Shown one piece after another: positions 47,327-57,857 of a stretch of 64,000 nucleotides of DNA (its first letter is position 1; each line of letters begins with the position of its first letter). The notes below the pieces were generated by a model that had not been told where the DNA came from, ran no database searches, and saw only the letters and a program-made list of their open reading frames with translations. This DNA is from Coniella vitis (lineage: Eukaryota > Ascomycota > Sordariomycetes > Diaporthales > Schizoparmaceae). Position numbers and translations under genes: made by a program. The stretch covers positions 930,001 through 994,000 of the forward strand of contig WUJK01000014.1 of the NCBI GenBank assembly GCA_011317545.1. Direction: 5' to 3'.

Positions 47327-47931
47327 GCTAGAAAAAACAAAAGTTAAATTCCACACCTGCCAGCACTATAGCACCCATTTCTCGTACCCAAGTGGCCCAG
47401 GTGATAGAAGTCAAAAGGTACAGAGTAAATGGACCAAACATGACCCAATCCGTTCAAGGTTGTTTGGAAGAATTGTTTGTGTAGCAAGAAGAGGTATATT
47501 TCCCCAGTCGCTTTCCTTACTCATAAGCATACCTGCAGAGTTTATTCCAAGACAGTGATAAGTGTCTTTGTTTTTCAATAAGTGAGCGAAACATATTCTT
47601 TGGTTGGCCTATCATAGCGGGTGGGCGATGCAGAGATGAAGAATTGTACATTTCATGCTTAAGGATCATCATTCATCCACAAGCAATAACTCAACTGCTC
47701 AACGCTTTTGAAACAAGCACAGTCAAAGGGGGAGAAAAACAACAGTAGCAAATCCATAAATTCAATCAACACAACGGTATTTTTTGTATAACAGCAGATG
47801 GAAATATAATACAAAACAAGTTGAACAGGCTATGGTTGAGGTATCTCTAGTGGCAGCCTCCGTCACCACCGTAAAATAATAGTCGAAAAAAAAGGAAGAC
47901 TCTGCACTTCAAGTCATCCTCACCATTTCAT

Positions 47932-48740
47932 CCCGATTCATGCCACTGGCCCCCTCCTTCTTGTTGGCCGCTCTTATAACCGCCGCCGCCCATTCCACCT
48001 TTCAGCTTCTTTTCCCACCCACGTTCAGAAAGGCCCCAGTCATCATATTATCAAAAGGGTTGTTCCATCCTTCTCCGCCGTATCTGTAAGGAGCAGAGAC
48101 GGCAACAGGAACCACGGAGAAGAGGAAAGCAAAGGAACCGGCCCAAGGCTCCGTCGTCAAGGAATAACACAAGGAAAACAAAAAGAAAAAGAGAACATGC
48201 CGCAGCCAATTTCCCTCCCGGGTTTCGTTCTTCTTTGCCAAAGAACAACCATCCCTATGAGACATATAGATAGTAAGAAAATAATAAGAATAAAAAGTTG
48301 ACCCCCGACTCAAAGGTTACTGCAGCCCAAATTTTTGCTTTTCTTGCAAGACCGACTATTGCCTGGTGAGGAAATAATCCACTGCCCGAACAGTCCCAAC
48401 AGTCCAGAATGTTCATCCATAGAACTGGTAAAATTGGTCTCTTGATCCCCAGTACGCACCCGCCGGAACAAGTGGAGACGTGGGACCCAAATTGTGCCGG
48501 CTTCACTGACATTTTTCCCAGCTGCTCATATTCCCGGGGTAAGCACTCTCGTAACAACAATTTTCCGTCAACTCCGGGAATGATTTTTTTGGCGTCACGA
48601 TCGAGATGTTGTTCCGCCAGTTGGACTAGAAGCTGCGCTAATGCCTTGTTGCTTTCGTCGGACTTGGGCGGCTGGCGTCACTGGCAAACAGCCTCGTAAT
48701 CATTACAGCCTCGACCCATTCCCAGTCCGACAGTCGTTGG
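47932..48740 (-). pseudogene. Possible coding remnant with frame breaks
   Basis: On the minus strand at about 48663-48505 an open frame reads SDESNKALAQLLVQLAEQHL, DRDAKKIIPGVDGKLLLREC and LPREYEQLGK, which looks like a real amphipathic protein. It is preceded in the same frame by a TGA at 48680-48678. Just upstream in another frame is VMITRLFASDASRP. Further down, at about 48037-47939, another stretch reads GLSERGWEKKLKGGMGGGGY and ends QWHESG-stop. I could not join these with splice sites. A decayed small gene, a gene with introns I have misread, or chance are all possible. No family recognised. Confidence 0.2.
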
Positions 48741-49145
48741 AAGTAGGCGTTTGAATATTTTGTTAAGCTGCTGATTGAAGATGCGGGAGAACGGAAAGGG
48801 TCGGTATGGTATTATGACAGCCGGAAACGATGAGACGTGTGCGCGAAGGGAAGATGCGGTGGGAGTAGTTTCAGCCGGATAGCTGCAGTGCCAAGGAGGT
48901 GCCAAGAAGTGCTTGGCAAGCTGCGGTAGTCTTGTTGTCGTGGCGAGTTCTGTGGAGTTTGGGATCGGGGGAGATTCGAGTTCGGGAAGTTCGTGGCTTC
49001 GTCCTGTATGCGCCGGCTCGCGTCTGGAATTAAAATGCGTACACGTGTGAATTAAAAGAGCCATGAAGCAATCAAGAACGCAAAGCGGCGCGACCCCGAG
49101 CATATATCCCGGGGACCGTCGTATGGTATCGTCAAGAGCCTTGGT

Positions 49146-50618
49146 CTAGTATGCCCAGATTTTGAGCTGTAGTTGTATTGTTAGTGATTGTAGCCCACTC
49201 GGTCATGTGGGATGGTGTAAGAGATTGAGCATCAGGGGTAAATGTGCGTGGTGGTAACGTACCAAAGAATCCCAAGAACCAGTGCACAAACTTATGCCAT
49301 CATTGCTGACACCCAAGCAGCTGACACGGTTCTCGTGTCCCACAAGAGATCCGACCTTCTCGCCGCGGGTTATGTCCCAGACCTACACCCCGTTAGTTGG
49401 GAAACCTTGATTAACTTTTTCAAAATGCAATTCAAACGTACCTTGCACTCAAAGTCGTCGTAGCCTGCAAATAACAAACGTCCGGACACGGACGTGGCAA
49501 CGGAGGTGATGCCGCAAAGGATAGATTCAGACTGTAAGTAGAGGGAGAAAGTCAGCAAAGGCATACTCATGTCATCCATCTAAAGAAGGCTGCTTACGCC
49601 GTAGACGTTGAGCTCCCTGTCGGCACGAATATCAAAGAGACGACAGGTTGCGTCATCGGAGCCTGTCACGAACGAGTGTCCATCAGGGAAGAATTGAATC
49701 GCGTTGATATCGGACTCGTGGCCGGCAAATGTTTGCACGGCCTTGCCGGCGCGGATATCCCAGAGCTTGGCAAAAGCATCGCAGGCACCCGAGATGAATG
49801 TGTTTTGGTTGGTTGGGTTGAGGCTGATGCTCATAACGTCGCCAAGATGGTCGGCAAACTCGGTCACCTTTGTGCCCGTCTCAATATCCCACTTCATGCA
49901 AGTCATGTCTCCTGACGAAGTCAGAATGCTGCGGTCGTTGATAAAACGGCAGCAGGAGAGGTAGCCGGCGTGGCCAGAGAGCTCGCGGGCAACGCGTGTG
50001 GGACCGTCTCTGTTTTGGTTGAGGTTGTAGATGGAACAAATGTTGTCGAGACCACCGCACGCTACGTAGTTACCACTGGGTGCATATGCACAAGTCATGA
50101 CCCAAGACGATCTCAGGGGAATGGCGTGGACCTTGTTGGTGGTGTAGGCGTCCCAGATGATGAGCTTGCCGTCCTGCGACGCGGACACGAGATGTCTCCG
50201 GTCGGTGGACCAGTGCATGGCATAGATCTTGGCCAAGTGACCCTTGAGGGTTCGCTTTGTCTTCATCAACTGGTTCTTGGGGATCGCTTCGTGGGATCGG
50301 TGTGCAACATCGCGAACTGTGGTTCACCTCGTCAGTTAGCATAAATCAATGTCGACATGACTCGGTCAACAAAGTTGTATGGAACGAGGGGTCGGGTGTG
50401 CCTTTTGGGGCGAGGAGGGGGGGAGATACTGATTTTGGCTAATGGGTAGCCTCGGATGAAGCGGTCATAATCAAAGGTTGGAACTTACGAGAGGTGTCGG
50501 CGAGTTCATCCTTCTTTCTCTTGATACGGTCCTTGAGGCCCTCTGCCTCGCGGCGCGCCTGCTGGATGCGCGCCTGCATCGCCTCAGGGGAGACGTCGTT
50601 TGGTCGTTGCGAGTCCAT
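49146..50618 (-). CDS. Heterotrimeric G-protein beta subunit
   Basis: Five exons, 50618-50489, 50316-49598, 49531-49442, 49382-49263 and 49166-49146, encode 359 residues. The last exon has six codons plus stop (LKIWAY). Donors GTAAGT, GTAAGC, GTACGT and GTACGT all keep frame. Residues 1-45 are the Ggamma-binding coiled coil ([20 protein letters not shown]). Seven WD40 blades follow: [20 protein letters not shown] and [27 protein letters not shown] and [42 protein letters not shown] and [23 protein letters not shown] and the final IWAY. Near-complete agreement with fungal Gbeta (Neurospora GNB-1, Aspergillus SfaD) is clear from memory. It acts at the plasma membrane with Ggamma in mating, conidiation, nutrient and virulence signalling. 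The phosducin-like gene at 35.2 kb probably encodes its folding cofactor. Confidence 0.97.
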
Positions 50619-51536
50619 TTTTGAAAGCGCTGAACCGCAGGGAGGAGACGCGGCCACTGCACGAGCGTGGGAAAGGCGAGATGGAGCTGGACACGACTGA
50701 GGCGCAGAGAAGGTGGTCGGCCGCAGGGAAATGGACAGCGTCACCGGCTGGACTAACCGCCAGTGAGGGTTTGGCGATGGACAGGAAGGGGGCAGAGGCT
50801 GAGCGTTCGATGGACGGTCAATCGAGCGGGCGGCGAGGAGGGATTGGGGGAGGGCAAATGGCCGGTCGATGGGTGGACGGAGTGGATGGAAATGGAGATG
50901 GGGATGGGGGATGGAATGGGTGGATGGGATTGGATTGGAGAGAGGAAGGATGTGTTGGTAGATGGGGATTGAGAATTGGCTGGAGCTGGGATCGAGCGCT
51001 GCGTGGGAAAGGAAAACGGCAGGGCAGCCAGAGCAGAGAGAGAGAAGAGAGAGCCAAAAGGGCTGGACGCAGGGCAAGCAGTGGTGAGCAAAGCAGAGCA
51101 AAGCAGAGCAGAGCAGAGGCAGAAGCGGGAGAGGGAGAGGGAGGAAAGGGAAAATGAGAGAAAGTGAGTGGTCCATTTGCAATTCCAGGGGTGCAGCAGT
51201 GGGCACTGGGGCCACCGGGTGACCCAGCAGACAGCAGCAGTGGATTGGAAGTGCTGATAAACCCAAAGCCCCAGGCATCCCAGGGCCGAGCAGGCGGGCG
51301 GACGCGCAGTCAGGCCGGCCGCTTTGTTAGTGGGTGAGTTTCGCAACACTGTGCGCTTTTGGTGGTGGGGAGGGAATGAGGACAGTGCAGCCCTACTGCA
51401 GCTCATGGCACTGCAGGCTGGCGCAGGGCTAGGCGGAAGCCAACCGCTTTGGGTAGCAGTCCACGTCGAGTTGGCGGTAAATTATCGATCGCCGCAGGTC
51501 ACTAGCATCAAGGCCACCTTGGGGCCAACCAGCGGA

Positions 51537-51973
51537 TACATAGTACATGCTATGTAGTAGTGCCAGGTACTTGGGTGCGTCCCTGCTTGCTTGAACGGAA
51601 CCAAAAGCTCCCAGGGGTTGGCGTACTATGTATACTATCAAATTGCACAGTGTGCTGAGTTGGGCGTGGCAGTATGCAAGTAACAGCAGCGACAGCTTGC
51701 ATATCTAAGCACATCCAAGACCAACCAATTTACAGACGAGGCACCTTTGATTTCTGAGCACCACAAGGTACTATGATCACCATCCAGGGAAGGTACCAAG
51801 AACCGTGGAGTGAACAGAACAGCCTAGGGACTGCCAATGATGGGGTCAAATCGGCCGAGCGAGTAAGTGAGTGGATGCAGCACACCCGTTCACCCTTTTG
51901 ACCAGCAAGCAACAGCTGTCGGAAGTCTCGCTAATTAGCATGGGCTCACAGACTACTACATATGTACATAGTA
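51537..51973. promoter_or_regulatory. TACTATGTA/TACATAGTA cluster upstream of Gbeta
   Basis: Exact copies at 51537-51545 (followed by CATGCTATGTAGTA, an imperfect inverted partner), 51624-51632 and 51965-51973. They lie 0.9-1.4 kb upstream of the Gbeta start. The cluster upstream of the phosducin-like gene lies at nearly the same distance from its start. Confidence 0.4.
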
Positions 51974-52892
51974 CTATAACATAGGGCAGGCCAGCCCGGG
52001 CGGTAGAACGCACTCGATAACCTTCTAGAACGGAGATCAACACGGACACGGATGCTGGGTGGAAATGATGTTTGGATTAACAAAGAACCTCGTGACGGAG
52101 GCTACGTTGGAAAAGAAGAAGACATATGCACGCACGGGTTATTTGATTGAGCAGCATCCAAAGGCACCTAGTTACCATACAGCAAATTACTATTTCTTAG
52201 GCTGCAGGAGTTAACGGGCGACCGCTGGCGCTACAGGTGGCGGCAGGCTGGGGCTAATGCATATTAGTACGTGGTAAAGGCTCCTGTGAGGAAATTGGAC
52301 TGGAGACAGGAAAAAAATTCGGACTAGTGGTGAGCAACCAAGAAATGAAGGAGAAAAAAACACAAAAAACCACGCCCAACCAGGAAGAGGAGTCGAGGCG
52401 TGTTTGAATTTGGGGAAGGGCAAGATGGGAAAGGGAGAAAGGTGCCGGAAGAGGCAATCTGGGCACACGCGGCGAATACAAACTCTATGTAGCGACCATC
52501 AAACAGAGGCCCTTCAGCAGCAACCAGAGCTGGACAGCCGAGCAGCTGACAGGGCTCTCTATTCTCAGGCCCATGATACTGATTGTCACGATATGGCTAA
52601 AAAAAACAAGAGTGTTCGCAACAACCTACACTTCATCAACAGAGCAGAGGCTCGTGCGAAATGGACCAAGATGAGACGACGGAACCGGGATGATTCAAGA
52701 TGAAAGAGCACCCAGACGAAACGGGGATCAGCGGGGCGTGGGGCCCTGCAACGGGGCACTGGGGTTGATGCTGTGAGTACGTACCTAGCCAGTACCTGCA
52801 GGCCATAGAGCAAGGGTGCTGTGTACTATACTCGAGCCCAGGCCCTGGCCTTATGCGGCTTTGGGGGCCGATTCAGGGCATTGGCCACAGGG

Positions 52893-52930
52893 GCAGGAGC
52901 AGGAGCAGGAGCAGGAGGAGGAGCAGGAGC
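52893..52930. repeat. GCAGGA/GGAGCA hexamer-like repeat
   Basis: Tandem GCAGGA units with one GGAGGA interruption, seen directly. Confidence 0.8.
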
Positions 52931-54199
52931 AACATCATAGTGGCACCTGCCCAAGTAGAGACAATTACCAAGAAAGCAGCGCCGCACTGGCTCGAGCAAG
53001 CAGGCGCTGGGCAAACGGGTAAGCTGTAATTGTATGTACATCCCAGTACTTTGCTGGATCATTGGTGCTTACACGAGTCTTGCTCATCAGCCTATATAGT
53101 AGTCGCGGGCCAATACGTGACACAAGCCCAGCGGCATCACTTGCAGAGAGACAGACAACAGACAGACAGACAGACACAGACAACACAACCACAACGACGG
53201 GCACTTGCCGCCCTCTTGCCTCCTCCTCCTCCTCCTCCTCCTTCTTCTTCTTCTTTGGCCGCCTTGGTTCCATCCACCAGCACTTGGCGTGGGATTTCTG
53301 TACTCGTAACGACCAAACGACCCTCGAAGGTTACAGCCGTGACACACTTTTACCACGAATCCTGTCCGCCCATTGAGAAGCAACCGCCTCCTTCTCGATA
53401 GTACGCCGTAACACCCGCAAGCCGGCTGTGGCAGGCTTCATCGCTCCGGGCTGAAGCGCAGGTACCCGTCGCGCCACACAGCCCGGCCGAGGAACCTGAG
53501 AGGCCTCGGGGCTCGATAGTGGTTACTATGTACTGAGCCACCTCATAAGCACTTGGGATCAGAAGAGACCCCCTCCCGGTCTTCTTTGGTGGGTCCCTTA
53601 GAAGGCGACCCAAAGGAAACCGGAGGCTCTAGCGCCCTTTCCTCATTTCCGGCGTGCGGGTTCTTGTTGCACAATGCCAAGGATCGCCGTCGGTAATAAG
53701 TAACGAGGGGGTTTGACGCTGCCCCTACTTAGCCTGATGGTACAACCAGGACTGGATGATGCGCCGTCGACTGACAGAACGAGAAAAGAAAGAATGAACC
53801 CCAGCCTCTCCACGCATATGAAATGGATGTTTTGGCGGTGGTGCCGGTGGTGGTTCGCTGGCAGCGCCACAAGGACGATTGGACGGTTGCAACGATGCTG
53901 CGCACATACACAGTATACATGGTTACCATATCTGTGTGGATGGTATGGCGCCGATTTTGCAGTCCGGGATTTAAAGTTGCTGCTCGATCCAGTGCCGCAA
54001 AAAACGCAATAGAGACATCTCGTTTCCAACAGTCTCGACGGAGTCTCCGGGACTTGATATGCGGCTCCGATGCTCAGGTCAGCATCTCATCTACGCAGCC
54101 TTAACATATCTTGTGCACCTCTGACCACCAGCGGCCAGACAATCAGTCTCACCTTATTTTTGTGTCGTCAACGCGCTTCGGACCGTCGTCTTCGGCACC

Positions 54200-54568
54200 T
54201 TAAATTGCGCAGCCACCCGCTGGCACTTGCTGTGACGCACCCATTCCTATTTGTGCTGCCGGAGCATCTACGGCACGCTCTGCACCCTTCGCTTGCTCCT
54301 TGGCTGTACCAGACACTGTTTGCACTATCAGGAGAGTAGCAGACGAAACCATCAGTGAATCTGTGCCTGTGTGTCGGCCCGCGCCTTGCCAAAGGGTCCA
54401 CCACCTCTTTGGCGGCAATCCCTCAATGCGGAAAGCGTTCATCTCGGCTGTCCATGCATCCCCCAGAAATCGCGTCTGACCCGCCACTCGCTCGTCTGAT
54501 AGGCTTTCTGGCATTTTCATAAAAGCAGTCTGCTCCATTGGATGGATTCTAATCCCATCATGGTGCAA
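54200..54568 (-). CDS. Weak candidate: small hypothetical protein, 122 residues
   Basis: Open frame from ATG 54568 reading MHHDGIRIHPMEQTAFMKMP, then SLSDERVAGQTRFLGDAWTA and FRIEGLPPKRWWTLWQGAG, and ending in an Ala/Gly-rich tail. The first 75 residues have protein-like composition; the tail does not. No domain, signal peptide or membrane segment is recognised and no promoter evidence is visible. It could be one exon of a longer gene or a chance frame. Confidence 0.25.
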   Translation of the reverse strand: MHHDGIRIHPMEQTAFMKMPESLSDERVAGQTRFLGDAWTAEMNAFRIEGLPPKRWWTLWQGAGRHTGTDSLMVSSATLLIVQTVSGTAKEQAKGAERAVDAPAAQIGMGASQQVPAGGCAI

Positions 54569-55421
54569 GGGTCGATCAACACGAAATCATTTCTACAGGG
54601 TATCATTTTTGGTGCCTGTGTGTAAAGTGAAACGGTTTGCTTATCATTTATATGGGTTCCGGCTGTCAAAATTATACCACTTCCAGTGCTCCTTCACCGT
54701 GCCTGTCAAATACGACGTCTAGATGAATCTTTCGATTGACTGCAAATGTGCATGGATACAATTAATACTTCCTTCTATAGCAAGTCCTTATTTCCCGTCA
54801 TGTTTGCAAGATCATCACAATTACTAGTCATACATACATACATATATATATATTCTTTTTACAAATGTAGATATGTAACGTACTTAGGTAAGCTAGTCAA
54901 GCACATTGCTTAGTATACTTCAAGTCAAATAGGTATTGAACGTGATTTATTAATACATATATATACATATTTATAAATGAGGCTGTCTTGTTTGCCAACT
55001 CGAGGAATCTGTTAGGCTTAAATCGTATTTTGTGGAGGGACACGTGGGATTGCGAAGTCTTCAAACTCAACCGTCATAAGGGAGACCAAAAGAATTTCAA
55101 CGTGATGAATGGGATCGGTCTTTTGCCAGTTCCTTGATGGAAATGATCAACGACTGGGTAGTCACCCAGCCACCAGTCAATAACACCAGCATAACTATGT
55201 GTCCCGCCTATCACATGTAACACAGAGAGATTAAACCAGACCAAGAATGCTACCGACCCTTCCATCTGCTTTGCTTTGGTTTTGCGCGGACTCTTTGACG
55301 GATTATCCGTGCCATCCATCCTCAATCATCATCCATCTCAACATCGATGTCCACGAAGCTCTGTAGTGTATGTAATTGTCGCCCGTTCCCTTATCTCACA
55401 AACTACCCGGTCCCCTTTCGG

Positions 55422-55443
55422 AAAAAAAAAAAAAAAAAAAAAA
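55422..55443. repeat. 22-nt poly-A tract
   Basis: Uninterrupted A run seen directly, about 480 nt from the SUMO ligase gene's 3' end. Confidence 0.85.
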
Positions 55444-55923
55444 GAAGCCCCCAGACATGTGCTACTAGCTCGTGGGTTCTCTTGATATTCCTAGCAGCCT
55501 CCTCTTCTTGCTTACTTGGTCCTCGGAGACGCCGACAGTGTAAAGAATTACCGCACCTCTAGCTACCTGACAACCAGCCAGGGTCACATGGTATTTTGGT
55601 ATTAAACCCATTTCCCCTCCGTAAACTCCGCGCAATGCCAAAATCAAGGACAACACACCATTTCTCACCCTCGGCTCCCTTTCCATGTCGCGCAAGTTAA
55701 AAAAAAAAAGCAACAGTCATAGCCCAATATGACAACCAACCTTCAACTCGTATAGCATTCGGCAGGTAGGCGTGCACCAAGCTGGCCATACAACGTGTTT
55801 CTTGCTCCGATTCGTAGGCGCGAGACTTTCAACGCGTCAAACAAGACGATCATTCCAACGGTTGCGGATGGTCGTCAAGTTGGCAGTCTTCCTGTGACGA
55901 CGCACGCCCGTATCGCCTTTCAC

Positions 55924-57857
55924 CTAGTATGGCGCAGCGGGCTTGCCTTCAGGACGCGACAGGTGCTGCCGCTTGTGTGCCGGCTGAGGAGGCTCATCGT
56001 CATCGTCATCAGATAATGTCAAATCAATGACCTCGTGGTTCCGCTTGGTACCTCCGGACCTTGGCATCGAGGATGCTTCTCTCGACACCCCAGACAATGG
56101 TGTGCGAGGAGCTAGAGTGGTTGGTGTCTCTGAGGTTTGTTTTTGGAAGCTACTCATCTTGGAAATCGAGACTTCGTCGTCGTCGTCAAGCTCAAGAGTG
56201 TCATATTGATGTTCTGGTTGTTCCACTTCTGCTTCAACAGGCCCATGGACACTCCAGTGACCATTTGGCTCAATATCTACCTGCTCAACAGACTTGGAAG
56301 TATTGTCGAGGATGTTGCGTACGTATCTGCGATTAGTCAGAATAGGAGCCAAGGGAAACAGGGGCTCGAGTCTTGAACGTACTCATCAACAGCTAGCGCA
56401 TCAAATGGAGCCGGTTTGCTACACACGGGGCACATCCACTGAGGGCCTTGTTGTTGCAGTTGAAGATACGAGTCGGCATCAAAACACTGCACGTGCGTGC
56501 AGGTCGTCGCTCGTACTGGCGTGACGAGTCTCATGTAGGACAAGGGACACTTGAGGGAGAGAACTTGAGACGAAAGTTCAATGTCTGCATCGTTCGCCTT
56601 CTTAGTGACTGGGATGTATTAGCAATGTACTGTTCAATGTGGCGTGATGTTCAAGAAAACTCACGCTCTCTGATTACGGAGTCCTTGGATATTTTCCGAG
56701 CCGAGATAGACCGCAGTAATTGTTCGTTGGGAACCACTCTGCAAACAAATACGGCGAGGTAGAAGCGCTAGCAATGGTTAGCACAATCGCTCGGAGAGGA
56801 ATGAGCTTTTGGGAAGGGTCGAACGTTTAGGGAATTCGAGCGTCTTACGTTTTTGGTCAATGCGTAGGTGAACTCAACCGAGTTACGGTATGCCGATAGT
56901 CTGAGGCGGAGTAGGTCGGTAATGTCGACAGGCCGCGTGGAGCCAGGCTTGTTTTTCAGACCACGAAGGTTTGCTTTGACATCCTCTCCATTGACTTTTA
57001 ATTCTGATTGATGGGGAAAGGTAATGTTCTGTACGTCGACGTTCGACGTAGCGCAAAAGACCATGACTCTCAGAGTCTTGTCCCTGGTGCACTGCTGGAG
57101 AAGAGGATTATCTTGGGCTTGTATACCGACGTTGATTGAGAACCTGTGGTGTTCCATTGCTATAGCTTGTATGTCAGTCTACGCTATTGGGCAAGCAATG
57201 TGTGGAGAGGGAAGACCCACGTTCGCAAGGATGTATGTTCCCAATCCGTTCAACGATATGGTAGAAGGGGCTGGGTTTGAAGGACAAGCCTAATCTTGGT
57301 CAGCTCTTGAAGAAGACCTATATTGTGTAGAATCATATGCCATACCCAAAGAAGGAGCGGACGCAGTCCTTGTGCCGTTGGGGCTCGTGTAGCTCGGGTA
57401 GGTTTGATGCCCGTTTTGTTGGAAGCCGCTGAAATTGCTGCCCATGCTGGAGGATTGCCCCAAAGGTGCATGACTTGTGCGCACGTGCTGTTGGGATGCC
57501 GATGGGGTTGGCGTTGTTGCTGTCGAATAGCCACGAGCAGATCCCAAGCCAGCCTTTTCACGAATAACGCTCTGCTCGATCTCGCGGTACGTGTGCGCAT
57601 CTCCTTGAGTGAAGGCCTTCGTGAGGGCTGAGATAGAGGAGAATAAATTAGCTACCGCAAAGACAATGTAAAGACCACCAGCTCGGTAGTTTGAACTTGC
57701 CTTCGATCAGCCGGCGCTGCAATTCTGCCTTGACGCCATTCGAACGCATGCCGTGAAGAGAACAGACATGTTGCAGTTGCTTGTTGAGCAGATAATTGTT
57801 GCTATTGATCCGCTTTATGAATGCTCGAAACTCTTCTGCGGGTGGTAGAGACGGCAT
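55924..57857 (-). CDS. SUMO E3 ligase, PIAS/Siz family (Pli1-like)
   Basis: Seven exons, 57857-57701, 57627-57346, 57289-57221, 57159-56849, 56767-56665, 56608-56383 and 56326-55924, encode 516 residues. Residues about 12-46 form a SAP DNA-binding motif (LQHVCSLHGMRSNGVKAELQ). Residues about 147-307 are the PINIT domain (GLSFKPSPFYHIVERIG onward). The SP-RING follows with C328, C344, H346, C349, C367 and C370 (CTHVQCFD and MCPVC). A canonical SUMO-interacting motif, VIDLTLSDDDDD at about 482-493, is near the C-terminus. The family transfers SUMO from Ubc9 to nuclear substrates in chromatin and genome maintenance. The first intron is GC-AG (GCAAGT donor at 57700). The GT four bases further on would break the frame, so the GC donor is required. 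Introns are 56-97 nt. Confidence 0.95.

Larger units (their letters stand above)
44018..49145. other. 5.1-kb AT-rich gene-free stretch
   Basis: Downstream sides of the secreted-protein gene and of the Gbeta gene. It holds TACATAGTA/TACTATGTA at 44709, 44736 and 45491, a TATATA plus (GTTT)5 stretch near 45135-45180, (AC)17 at 45664-45698, a G run near 45803-45812, and (AC)11 at 47295-47317. The part from 45.6 to 47.9 kb is visibly AT-rich without any coding signal. A possible coding remnant at 47.93-48.74 kb is listed separately. Confidence 0.45.
50619..55923. other. 5.3-kb stretch without a confident gene
   Basis: Promoter side of Gbeta and 3' side of the SUMO ligase gene. It contains TACATAGTA/TACTATGTA at 51537, 51624, 51965 and 53524, a (GCAGGA)n-type repeat at 52893-52930, CTC-rich sequence near 53219-53255, a 22-nt A tract at 55422-55443 and an AT-rich patch at 54.6-55.0 kb. 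G-rich purine sequence covers about 50.75-51.17 kb just upstream of Gbeta. One open frame (54200-54568, minus) is listed as a weak candidate. Confidence 0.45.

Noticed and set aside
48678..49103. 141-codon minus-strand frame downstream of Gbeta
   Set aside because: Most of the translation is unlike a folded protein. Only its last few codons touch the possible remnant listed separately.
57685..57710. GT donor (GTTCAA) for the first SUMO ligase intron
   Set aside because: It joins exon 2 in the wrong phase. The GC donor four bases earlier restores a perfect family match.
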